Positions 26,117 through 33,026 of a DNA stretch of 64,000 nt are shown here, piece after piece. The stretch is taken from assembly GCF_000498535.1 (NCBI RefSeq), contig NZ_AVGG01000001.1, positions 434,001 through 498,000 of the forward strand. The letters run 5' to 3'. Source of the DNA: Flavobacterium limnosediminis JC2902. GTDB taxonomy: Bacteria; Bacteroidota; Bacteroidia; Flavobacteriales; Flavobacteriaceae. The translations under genes were made by a program, and so were the position numbers. Each line of letters opens with the position of its first letter. Position 1 is the stretch's first letter. A model generated the notes under the pieces. It made no database searches. It saw only the letters and a list, made by a program, of their open reading frames with translations, and was not told the origin of the DNA.

Positions 26117-27882
26117 GCGAACTAAATAACATAGACCGTCTTTTTAAGGAAAAATTCAAGGACTTTGAAGTGACCCCTTCCGATAAGGTGTGGGAGAACA
26201 TTCAGTCTAAAATGAACCCGCAGGAAAAAGAAACCAAACTTCTTCCCCTATGGTTGCGACTGTGCAGTTTCATTGCGGTTTTTCTAATCGGATTTTCGGT
26301 TGCAACAACCTTTATCGCTGGGCCTTTCGGACTGACAAACCCTTTTGACAGAAATACAGACAACAAACAATCTCTGGGAGAGAAACCCAACTCTTCCGGA
26401 CACCGGAATGAAAACAGTATTGTTACCCCGGGTTCTTTTGAGAAAGACGGAACAAAACAAGACAATAACGGTGTTGCGCAGATTGATGAAACCGAACCGA
26501 AATCAGTTTCAGAAAAAAACAATATCGCACTCAATAAAAACAATAAGAATGTTGCTTCCGCGGAACATCATTCAGCTAACCGAATAAACAAAGCAAAGCA
26601 TACTGCTTCAGAAACCAACGGCAACACCCTGCAAAATGGCTTGGCGACCGTTTCACAAACAGCCGGAAAAAACAAAGTTGCCAATGCTTCAATATCGGTT
26701 AAGTCATCCGAATCGGACATCATTGCCCAAAGCGAGAAAAACGGACAAACTGCAAAAACAGCCATCACACAGAAAAGCGCTTCAGAATCAGATGAGATAA
26801 ATACACTGTTCAGCGGAATTTCTGAAACGGACGAAATTACAGACGAAAACACTTATGACATCAACCACGACCCTTATGTGAATTCGTCAAAAGTAGCGTA
26901 TGAAGTAGGCAATAAATATATTCCGAACAAAGCGGTGGAGACCCGTAAAACAGCTGTAACCAAACCCGTTTTGGAAACAAAAGAAACAACCTCTCTGTCT
27001 GTTGCTGACAACAAGCCAAAATCAAACTACAGTATGTCAAATTTCAACGCTAAAGAAATCACCCCTATGATTACGGATTCTTCAGCGGCTAAACAAATAA
27101 GGATTGCAGAAGGAACCGAGGCCAAAAAAGAAACCGACAAGAGGGATTCGGAAGACACGAAAGAGAAAAACTCAAAGTGGATTGCCAGTACAAATATTGC
27201 CCCTATTTACATGAATCTGAACGGTTCCGGTTCGGCTCTGGATTCCAAATTTGACAATAGCTCCAAAAGCTACCAGACCAGCATGAGTTACGGTGTCGGA
27301 TTAAAATATGAATGGGATAAAAAATGGTCGGTAAGAACCGGATTAAACGCACTTAATTTCGAATACAGCACCAATAATATTTCTTATTACTATTCCTCAA
27401 ATGGTGCTGGTTTGCAATATGTGAATGAAAACGGAAGAGGAACAGGTGTTGTGATTGATAATCCAAATTCGTCAACGAAAAACATTGCCTACGACGAAAA
27501 CGGCATCGTAACCGAACAGTTCTCCGGAAACCTAAGCCACAAGATAAATTATGTGGAAATCCCACTTGAGGTTACCTATAAAATTCTGGACAGAAAATTT
27601 GGTATTGAGGCAATTGGAGGAATCAGTTCATTATTGCTGAACTACAACAAAGTCTCATTGGTTACACACGATTCAAGTCTTGCGATCGGCGAGGCGAACA
27701 ATCTGAACAAACTGCATTTCAGCACCAATATCGGATTGGGAATGCGCTACAGTTTCATGAAAAACCTTCATGCGAATGTAGAGCCCATGTTAAAATATCA
27801 AATCAATACATACAATGATAATGCCGGAAATTTCAAACCCTATTTCGTGGGCATTTACAGCGGAATAAGTTATAGTTTTTAA
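26113..27882 (+). CDS. Trans-envelope anti-sigma-like protein with C-terminal outer-membrane beta-barrel
   Basis: A 589-residue protein. Residues 1-45 are a charged cytoplasmic segment (FKEKFKDFEVTPSDKVWENI) of the kind found in anti-sigma factors next to Bacteroidota ECF genes. A membrane helix follows (about 47-70). Residues about 75-350 are a low-complexity linker rich in Asn, Lys, Thr, Ser and Ala. The last 240 residues look like an outer-membrane beta-barrel of the PorT/OMP_b-brl type (paired aromatic strands and a final YSGISYSF). It overlaps the sigma gene by ATGA. The reading is that one chain spans both membranes and controls the sigma factor, which is inference. Confidence 0.8.
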   Translation: MSELNNIDRLFKEKFKDFEVTPSDKVWENIQSKMNPQEKETKLLPLWLRLCSFIAVFLIGFSVATTFIAGPFGLTNPFDRNTDNKQSLGEKPNSSGHRNENSIVTPGSFEKDGTKQDNNGVAQIDETEPKSVSEKNNIALNKNNKNVASAEHHSANRINKAKHTASETNGNTLQNGLATVSQTAGKNKVANASISVKSSESDIIAQSEKNGQTAKTAITQKSASESDEINTLFSGISETDEITDENTYDINHDPYVNSSKVAYEVGNKYIPNKAVETRKTAVTKPVLETKETTSLSVADNKPKSNYSMSNFNAKEITPMITDSSAAKQIRIAEGTEAKKETDKRDSEDTKEKNSKWIASTNIAPIYMNLNGSGSALDSKFDNSSKSYQTSMSYGVGLKYEWDKKWSVRTGLNALNFEYSTNNISYYYSSNGAGLQYVNENGRGTGVVIDNPNSSTKNIAYDENGIVTEQFSGNLSHKINYVEIPLEVTYKILDRKFGIEAIGGISSLLLNYNKVSLVTHDSSLAIGEANNLNKLHFSTNIGLGMRYSFMKNLHANVEPMLKYQINTYNDNAGNFKPYFVGIYSGISYSF

Positions 27883-27957
27883 GTTAGTTAGTAAGTTTTT
27901 TAGTTAGTTAGTAAGTTTTTTAGTTAATTAAGTTTTAGTTAAGTTAAGTTTTAGTTA
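27883..27957 (+). repeat. Tandem TTAGTTAGTTAGTAAGTTTT-type repeats
   Basis: Immediately after the stop, two near-identical 20-base units built from TTAG and TAAG steps lie in tandem, then shorter derivatives (TTAATTAAGTTTTAG, TTAAGTTAAGTTTTAG). No coding potential. Confidence 0.75.
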
Positions 27958-27989
27958 AGTCAGTTGCTTCCTGTGGTGGGAAGCGGCGT

Positions 27990-28021
27990 AAAAAGCACTC
28001 TTCTGGGTTAGAGTGCTTTTT
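27990..28021. terminator. Bidirectional terminator between the barrel gene and plsC
   Basis: AAAAAGCACTC (27990-28000), 10-base loop, GAGTGCTTTTT (28011-28021), perfect 11-bp stem with T runs on both strands. A second small hairpin, GCTTCC with GGGAAGC, lies just before it (27965-27983). Confidence 0.85.
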
Positions 28022-28029
28022 TATTTCTA

Positions 28030-28779
28030 TTATTTTGTGTTTTCGAATTTCAAAAGTTGATCTAAAATCACATTATGAACCTTATCTTTCAGTTCCTTCT
28101 TATTTTCAAGTGTTTTCCCCATCGTTTCAAACGGCTTGTGTATTTTCACCCTCATTCTACCGGGACTACCACTAAAGAACGTAAACGAAAAACGCTCTTT
28201 CACATCTCCGAAGGTCATCGGTAAAATGGGCAACTGATGCTCAATGGCAATGCGGAAAGCGCCATCCTTAAACTCATCCAACATCACACTCTCGTCTTCC
28301 GGGACACCGCCTTCGGGAAAAATACAAATACTCAAACCCTGATTAATTCTTTTTTGCGCCCTTTCAAAAACCGCAAAACGACTTTTGGAACTGTTCCGGT
28401 CTACCATTATACAGGTGCGTTTGTAGAAAAATCCGAAAATAGGAAGTTTAGCCAATTCTTTCTTGCCCACAAAAACAAACGGGTGTTTCTTCACCAAAAG
28501 TAACATCAGCATGATATCCATCATGGAAGTGTGATTCGCTACCAGCATATAACTTTTCCCGTCCTCCAATTCGTATTCCTGTTCCACCTTATAATAAAAC
28601 CCCATACCGTAAAGGATAATTCGTGCCCAAAGCCGGGCTAATACAAAAAATTGCGGGTATGTTTTTTCGGAGAGAATGGACAAAACCAAAAAAGGAAACA
28701 TCACAAGGATTGGTACGACAACCAATATGTAAAACCAGATGCGCCACAGCGTCCAGAAAAGAATCTTTAAAATTTTCAT
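28030..28779 (-). CDS. plsC: 1-acyl-sn-glycerol-3-phosphate acyltransferase
   Basis: A 249-residue lysophosphatidate acyltransferase, which makes phosphatidic acid for phospholipids at the inner membrane. The N-terminus is hydrophobic (about 5-40). The catalytic block NHTSMMD gives the HX4D motif, and FPEGGVPEDE corresponds to the substrate-binding FPEG motif. Another acyltransferase function (ornithine lipid or hemolysin-type) is possible, because these share the motifs. The gene is convergent with the barrel gene and divergent from trpS. Its leader carries a GAAA-capped hairpin. Confidence 0.88.
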   Translation of the reverse strand: MKILKILFWTLWRIWFYILVVVPILVMFPFLVLSILSEKTYPQFFVLARLWARIILYGMGFYYKVEQEYELEDGKSYMLVANHTSMMDIMLMLLLVKKHPFVFVGKKELAKLPIFGFFYKRTCIMVDRNSSKSRFAVFERAQKRINQGLSICIFPEGGVPEDESVMLDEFKDGAFRIAIEHQLPILPMTFGDVKERFSFTFFSGSPGRMRVKIHKPFETMGKTLENKKELKDKVHNVILDQLLKFENTK

Positions 28780-28832
28780 ATATGTGAAATTTATCTGTCA
28801 GAGGTCATATATGGTATCGCCTTTATTTATTG

Positions 28833-28852
28833 GTGTTTGCTTTCGCAAACCT
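28833..28852 (-). promoter_or_regulatory. Leader hairpin of plsC with GAAA tetraloop
   Basis: On the minus strand the leader reads GTTTGC-GAAA-GCAAAC, a perfect 6-bp stem closed by a GNRA-type loop (28835-28850), flanked by A-rich unpaired bases, 55-70 bases upstream of the plsC ATG. Confidence 0.45.
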
Positions 28853-28917
28853 GTTGTTAGTGGCGATTTCATAGCACCAAATGTAACAATTCAGGCCAAA
28901 CATTTTAGTAAAACGTT

Positions 28918-28925
28918 TACCTTTG
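28918..28925 (+). promoter_or_regulatory. -7 element for trpS
   Basis: TACCTTTG is an exact TAnnTTTG match 17 bases before the trpS ATG. A clear TTG at -33 is not visible. Confidence 0.45.
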
Positions 28926-28942
28926 CGTAAATTTTTTTACAA

Positions 28943-29914
28943 ATGGCAAAAATATTAACCGGAGTTCAAAGTACAGGAACGCCACACTTAGGAAATCTTT
29001 TGGGTGCTATTTTACCCGCCATCGAAATGGCGAACCAACCCGAAAATGAACCGTTTCTTTTTATCGCCGATTTACATTCGGTAACACAGATCAAAGACGG
29101 AAAAACGTTACGCGAAAACACCTACAGTACGGCGGCAGCCTGGCTTGCCTGTGGTTTGGATATCAATAAAGTCGTATTTTATCGTCAGAGTGATGTGCCG
29201 CAGACTGCAGAACTGTCCTGGTATTTAAGTTGCTTTTTCCCGTTCCAGCGATTAACCTTAGCTCATTCTTTTAAGGATAAGGCCGACCGTTTGGAAGATG
29301 TTAACGCCGGATTGTTCACCTATCCGATGTTAATGGCAGCCGATATTTTATTGTATGATGCCGAATTTGTGCCGGTAGGAAAAGACCAGTTGCAACACGT
29401 GGAAATTACCCGTGACGTGGCTTCGCGTTTTAATTTCCAGATGGGCGAAACGTTTGTATTGCCAGAAGCGAAGACCGACGAAAACACAATGATTATTCCG
29501 GGTACAGACGGAGAAAAAATGAGTAAATCCCGAAATAATTTCATCAATATTTTTCTTGACGATAAAGCGCTGCGCAAACAGGTCATGAATATTCAAACCG
29601 ACAGCACGCCGCTGGAAGCTCCGAAAAATCCGGATACCTGTAACGCCTTTGCCATATACACTTTACTGGCTTCCGCAGAACAGATTGAAAAAATGAGAGC
29701 CAATTATTTGGGTGGAAATTACGGTTACGGACATGCCAAACAAGAATTGTTCGAACTGATTGTTTCAAAATTCGAAAACGAAAGAACAAAATACAACCAT
29801 TACATCAATAACCTTGAAGAAGTAGACCGCCTGCTAAAAATTGGTGCCGAAAAAGCACATAAAGTAGCCGATGCCGTTCTGGCAAGGGTTAGAGAAAAAT
29901 TAGGATTTGAATAA
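28943..29914 (+). CDS. trpS: Tryptophan--tRNA ligase
   Basis: A 323-residue class I aminoacyl-tRNA synthetase charging tRNA-Trp. The HIGH-type signature appears as GTPHLGN (residues 11-17) and the KMSKS loop as GEKMSKSRNNF. The FIADLHSVTQ block near residue 33 and the bacterial TrpRS length agree. It is cytoplasmic and essential. It is a single gene between divergent plsC and convergent dprA. Confidence 0.96.
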   Translation: MAKILTGVQSTGTPHLGNLLGAILPAIEMANQPENEPFLFIADLHSVTQIKDGKTLRENTYSTAAAWLACGLDINKVVFYRQSDVPQTAELSWYLSCFFPFQRLTLAHSFKDKADRLEDVNAGLFTYPMLMAADILLYDAEFVPVGKDQLQHVEITRDVASRFNFQMGETFVLPEAKTDENTMIIPGTDGEKMSKSRNNFINIFLDDKALRKQVMNIQTDSTPLEAPKNPDTCNAFAIYTLLASAEQIEKMRANYLGGNYGYGHAKQELFELIVSKFENERTKYNHYINNLEEVDRLLKIGAEKAHKVADAVLARVREKLGFE

Positions 29915-29966
29915 TTAGGAAGACGTCAAAATCTCCAATTGTGACTACTCTGATACATTTTAAACT

Positions 29967-30011
29967 ACCGCAGATTCACAGATTTCCGTTAATAATCTGA
30001 GAATCTGCGGT
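29967..30011. repeat. Long intergenic inverted repeat, terminator-like
   Basis: ACCGCAGATTC (29967-29977) pairs with GAATCTGCGGT (30001-30011), and inside it CAGATT (29979-29984) pairs with AATCTG (29994-29999), separated only by single A/A mismatches. The CAGATT word is repeated within each arm. It lies between the convergent trpS and dprA genes and probably ends both transcripts. T runs are poor, so a role as repeat element is as likely. Confidence 0.65.
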
Positions 30012-30030
30012 TATTTATTTTATCCTCTTT

Positions 30031-31134
30031 TCAAATAGCCTCAAACAATTTTCCCGGCAAAGGCCGAATGACACCTTTGAGTTCCATGTTTAATAAAAGG
30101 GAAGAAATTTTAAAAATCGGCAACGCGCATTCCAGTGCGATACTATCCAGCAATTCCTTGCCGTTTTTCTGAAGAAAATCATACACCTTTTGCTCTTCCG
30201 GTTCTAACCAAACGAATAACTGCTTCTGAACAGGTTTGACACCTTTTTTCTCAATTTCCCAATTAAGTATGTACACGATATCCGCGGCGGAAGTCAGCAG
30301 ATGCGCTCGTTGCGTCTTGATCAGGTTGTTGCAGCCCTGACTGTACTTGTCACTGCTTCTTCCCGGCACGGCAAAGACATCGCGGTTGTAATCGTTGGCA
30401 AGATTTGCGGTGATCAGGGAACCTCCTTTTTCGGCACTCTCAACCACCACAGTAGCTTCAGTCATTCCGGCCACGATGCGGTTACGCTTGATGAAATTCT
30501 CGCGCTCCGGACTGGAACCACTCCAGAATTCAGTCAGAAAACCGCCGTTTTGCTCCATTTTTCCAATGTATTTCTTATGCATTTTGGGATAAATCTGATT
30601 GAGGCCATGGGCCAATACGCCTATGGTCTGCAAACCGCAATCAATGGCGGCCTGATGCGCGACGATATCCACACCGTAAGCAAAACCGCTCACGATTACC
30701 GGATGTAACGGCGCTAAATCTTCTATTAATTTTCGGGTGAAATCGGCACCGTAACTGGTGACCTGTCGGGTTCCGACAATGGCGATGAGTTTTCTGTTCT
30801 GCAAATCGATGTTCCCGGACTGAAACAATACTGTGGGACTGTCGATGCAATGTTTAAGTCTTTCGGGATAAAGTGCTTCCTGATAAAAAGTGAAATCAAT
30901 ATTTTCTTTTTCAATGAAGTTCAGCTCGGCTTTGGCCTCATCGAAAACGGAAGTCTGCTGAAGGTTTTTATAAAGCACCTCCCCCACACCGTCGATGGCA
31001 AAGAGCTGGGATTTTTTGGCGGTAAAAACTTTTTCGGCGGAACCGCAATGGCTGATGAGTTTTTTGGCGACGATGTCACCTACCCCTTCCACTTTTAACA
31101 AGGCAAGCGTGTAATATAAATCGGATGTTGTCAT
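30031..31134 (-). CDS. dprA: DNA-processing protein DprA
   Basis: A 367-residue DprA, which protects incoming single-stranded DNA and loads RecA on it during natural transformation. It has an N-terminal helix-hairpin-helix segment (LLKVEGVGDIVAKKLI, about 13-28), the Rossmann-fold core with GTRQVTSYG and SGFAYGVDIVAHQAAID, the ERENFIKRNRIVAGM block, and a C-terminal winged-helix domain (about 305-367). All parts are present and intact. No other competence genes lie in the window. The 5' leader contains a strong small hairpin (31150-31173). Confidence 0.95.
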   Translation of the reverse strand: MTTSDLYYTLALLKVEGVGDIVAKKLISHCGSAEKVFTAKKSQLFAIDGVGEVLYKNLQQTSVFDEAKAELNFIEKENIDFTFYQEALYPERLKHCIDSPTVLFQSGNIDLQNRKLIAIVGTRQVTSYGADFTRKLIEDLAPLHPVIVSGFAYGVDIVAHQAAIDCGLQTIGVLAHGLNQIYPKMHKKYIGKMEQNGGFLTEFWSGSSPERENFIKRNRIVAGMTEATVVVESAEKGGSLITANLANDYNRDVFAVPGRSSDKYSQGCNNLIKTQRAHLLTSAADIVYILNWEIEKKGVKPVQKQLFVWLEPEEQKVYDFLQKNGKELLDSIALECALPIFKISSLLLNMELKGVIRPLPGKLFEAI

Positions 31135-31149
31135 GGCGTATAATAAAGC

Positions 31150-31173
31150 TCAAAGAAAATCATTTTTCTTTGA
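31150..31173 (-). promoter_or_regulatory. Inverted repeat in the dprA leader
   Basis: TCAAAGAAAA (31150-31159), loop TCAT, TTTTCTTTGA (31164-31173): a perfect 10-bp inverted repeat, 16 bases upstream of the dprA ATG. It could be an operator or an mRNA hairpin. Confidence 0.45.
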
Positions 31174-31238
31174 ATATGAAATAAAAAGATTACAAAAATT
31201 AATTTCGTTTCTTTCCTAGCCCCGGTTGGAGTGGCATC

Positions 31239-31279
31239 TTTTATACCTGACAGGTTTTCGAAACCTGTCAGGTATAAAA
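31239..31279. repeat. 41-base near-perfect palindrome
   Basis: Arms of 19 bases, TTTTATACCTGACAGGTTT (31239-31257) and its exact complement (31261-31279), surround TCG. The core ACCTGACAGGTTT resembles a palindromic intergenic element I associate with Flavobacteriia. It lies between divergent genes, so a terminator role is unlikely. Confidence 0.85.
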
Positions 31280-31383
31280 ATATAACGGAAAACGGGAAAA
31301 TGGACCACAAGAAAGCCCAAGCCATTCGCTCCCAATTGTTTACAACAAAAACCATAATTGTTAATAACATTTGTTGATAATTT

Positions 31384-31413
31384 TTGGTTATGGCTGTTGA
31401 TTAATTAAATTTG
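31384..31413 (+). promoter_or_regulatory. Promoter of the HU/SPOR gene
   Basis: TTG (31384-31386), 19 bases, TAAATTTG (31406-31413). The elements fit the consensus, but the ATG follows at 31419, so transcription would begin at or next to the start codon. Confidence 0.55.
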
Positions 31414-31418
31414 TAAAT

Positions 31419-32357
31419 ATGAAGATTGAAAACTACATCTCGGCTTTACTCTATCGTTACCAGTGCGTTATCGTACCTGGTTTTGGTGCATTTCTTACGG
31501 AAATCCGCTCGGCTCAGCTCGACGGAAACACCAACACGTTTTATCCGCCCAAAAAGGTGGTTTCGTATAACCCGCATTTGAAAAACAATGACGGCTTGTT
31601 GGCGAACCATGTGGCCTTACAGGAAAAGATTACCTATGATGCGGCGGTAATTGCGCTTCAGAATGAGGTGGCACTTTGGAAAGAACAATTGCAGCGAAGA
31701 GAAACCCTGGCACTTAAAAACATCGGTGCCATTTCGGTGAATGCCGAACTGAATTGGGTTTTTGAACCGATTACTTCCGTAAATTATCTTGCGGATGCAT
31801 TCGGATTGAGCACCGTTGTTTCCCCATCGGTACAACGCGAAGTGTTAAAAGCTCAGGTGGAAGCATTGGAAGAAAAAGCACCAATCGTTTTCACACCGGA
31901 AAGAAAGAAAAATTACTCCTTCCTTAAATATGCCGCTGCCATAGTAATGACGCTTGGCGCGGGAGGAGCCGCTTATAAATACCAATACGAACAACAGTTT
32001 GCCAACGACAGCCTGATGGTGGAAAAAGCCGTTCAGGAGAAAGTTCAGAACAAAATTCAGGAAGCGACTTTCTTTATCGAAAATCCATTGCCGGCCGTTA
32101 CATTGAACGTATCCGGGAATGCAATAAAACCGTATCACATTGTAGCGGGTTCGTTCCGCAATGAGACCAACGCCAATAAAATATTTGACGAACTGAAGGC
32201 TTTGGGCTTTGAACCGATCCGTCTTGAACAGAATCAGTTTGGACTGTTTCCGGTTTTATACGGCAGTTTTGCAAGTTATACGGAAGCGCAAACCAAAATG
32301 AAAGAAATTCATAAATCACACAGCAAAGAAGCCTGGTTACTGATTAAAGAGCTATAA
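31419..32357 (+). CDS. HU-CCDC81-type and SPOR domain protein
   Basis: A 312-residue protein joining two conserved domains. The N-terminal part (about 1-140, IENYISALLYRYQCVIVPGFGAFL) is the HU-like domain found in Bacteroidota cell-division proteins and in eukaryotic CCDC81. A membrane helix follows (about 165-187, KYAAAIVMTLGAGGAAYKY). The C-terminal SPOR domain (about 236-310, PYHIVAGSFRNETNANKI) binds denuded glycan strands at the septum. So a cytoplasmic HU-like domain is coupled through the membrane to peptidoglycan. A role at the division site is likely from the SPOR domain. Confidence 0.88.
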   Translation: MKIENYISALLYRYQCVIVPGFGAFLTEIRSAQLDGNTNTFYPPKKVVSYNPHLKNNDGLLANHVALQEKITYDAAVIALQNEVALWKEQLQRRETLALKNIGAISVNAELNWVFEPITSVNYLADAFGLSTVVSPSVQREVLKAQVEALEEKAPIVFTPERKKNYSFLKYAAAIVMTLGAGGAAYKYQYEQQFANDSLMVEKAVQEKVQNKIQEATFFIENPLPAVTLNVSGNAIKPYHIVAGSFRNETNANKIFDELKALGFEPIRLEQNQFGLFPVLYGSFASYTEAQTKMKEIHKSHSKEAWLLIKEL

Positions 32358-32364
32358 AATTATT

Positions 32365-32390
32365 AAATCCTCAATTTTTGAGGATTTTTT
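32365..32390 (+). terminator. Terminator after the HU/SPOR gene
   Basis: AAATCCTCAA (32365-32374), loop TTT, TTGAGGATTT (32378-32387), followed by T. The stop codon is 8 bases upstream. Confidence 0.8.
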
Positions 32391-32404
32391 TATGTTTTTA
32401 TTGC

Positions 32405-32412
32405 TAACTTTG
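32405..32412 (+). promoter_or_regulatory. -7 element for the thioesterase gene
   Basis: TAACTTTG, exact consensus, 16 bases before the ATG. The nearest TTG upstream (32378-32380) is 24 bases away, inside the preceding terminator, slightly beyond usual spacing. Confidence 0.45.
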
Positions 32413-32428
32413 TAAAAACACACACGCT

Positions 32429-32944
32429 ATGCAAGAGAAAAAACCATCCGACTCCCTGACCATCTTAACCGACCTGGTTTTGCCTGGGGAAACCAATCCT
32501 TTAAACAATCTTTTTGGAGGCGAATTGTTAGCACGTATTGACCGTGCTGCGAGCATCACCGCCCGAAGACATTCTCGGAGAATTTGTGTGACCGCTTCGG
32601 TAAACCATGTGGCGTTTAACAGAGCCATTCCGTTGGGTGCCGTGGTTACGATTGAAGCAAGGGTTTCCAGAACCTTTACCAGTTCGATGGAAATTGTAAG
32701 CGATGTATGGACCGAAGACCGTGAAACCGGAATAAAAAACAGTGTCGGTCAGGCCATTTACACCTTTGTAGCCGTAGACGATACCGGAAGCCCGGTACCT
32801 GTGCCTCAGGTAGTGCCGGAAACCGAAGAAGACAAAAAACGTTTTGAAGCGGCTTTACGAAGAAAACAATTGAGTTTGATTCTGGCCGGTAAAATGAAAG
32901 CGGCGGATGCTACGGAATTGAAGGCGTTGTTTTTAGGGGAATAA
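32429..32944 (+). CDS. Acyl-CoA thioesterase, hotdog fold
   Basis: A 171-residue hotdog-fold hydrolase of the BFIT/BACH (YciA-like) family that cleaves acyl-CoA to free acid and CoA. The family block LPGETNPLNNLFGGELLARID holds the catalytic asparagine/aspartate region, and the central helix (LLARIDRAASITARRHS) is followed by VTASVNHVAF as usual. Cytoplasmic, probably hexameric. It has its own promoter and a terminator shared with the convergent EnvC-like gene. Chain-length preference cannot be read from the sequence. Confidence 0.9.
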   Translation: MQEKKPSDSLTILTDLVLPGETNPLNNLFGGELLARIDRAASITARRHSRRICVTASVNHVAFNRAIPLGAVVTIEARVSRTFTSSMEIVSDVWTEDRETGIKNSVGQAIYTFVAVDDTGSPVPVPQVVPETEEDKKRFEAALRRKQLSLILAGKMKAADATELKALFLGE

Positions 32945-32987
32945 TGTAGATTGCAGATTACAGATTGCAGAATTAAGATTATAGATT
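32945..32987 (+). repeat. Short GATTGCAGATTACAG tandem repeat
   Basis: After the thioesterase stop come AGATTGCAG, ATTACAG, ATTGCAG and weaker copies (AAGATTATAGATTT), a degenerate array of 7-8 base units. Confidence 0.65.
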
Positions 32988-32988
32988 T

Positions 32989-33022
32989 AAAAAAGGCTGT
33001 CAAAAAATTGACAGCCTTTTTT
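32989..33022. terminator. Bidirectional terminator between thioesterase and EnvC-like genes
   Basis: AAAAAAGGCTGTCAA (32989-33003), short A loop, TTGACAGCCTTTTTT (33008-33022): a perfect 15-bp stem, with A and T runs that serve both strands. Confidence 0.9.
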
Positions 33023-33026
33023 ATTC

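Noticed and set aside
27883..27957. CRISPR-like array
   Set aside because: Units are tandem without spacers, low in complexity and only two are full length, and there are no cas genes.
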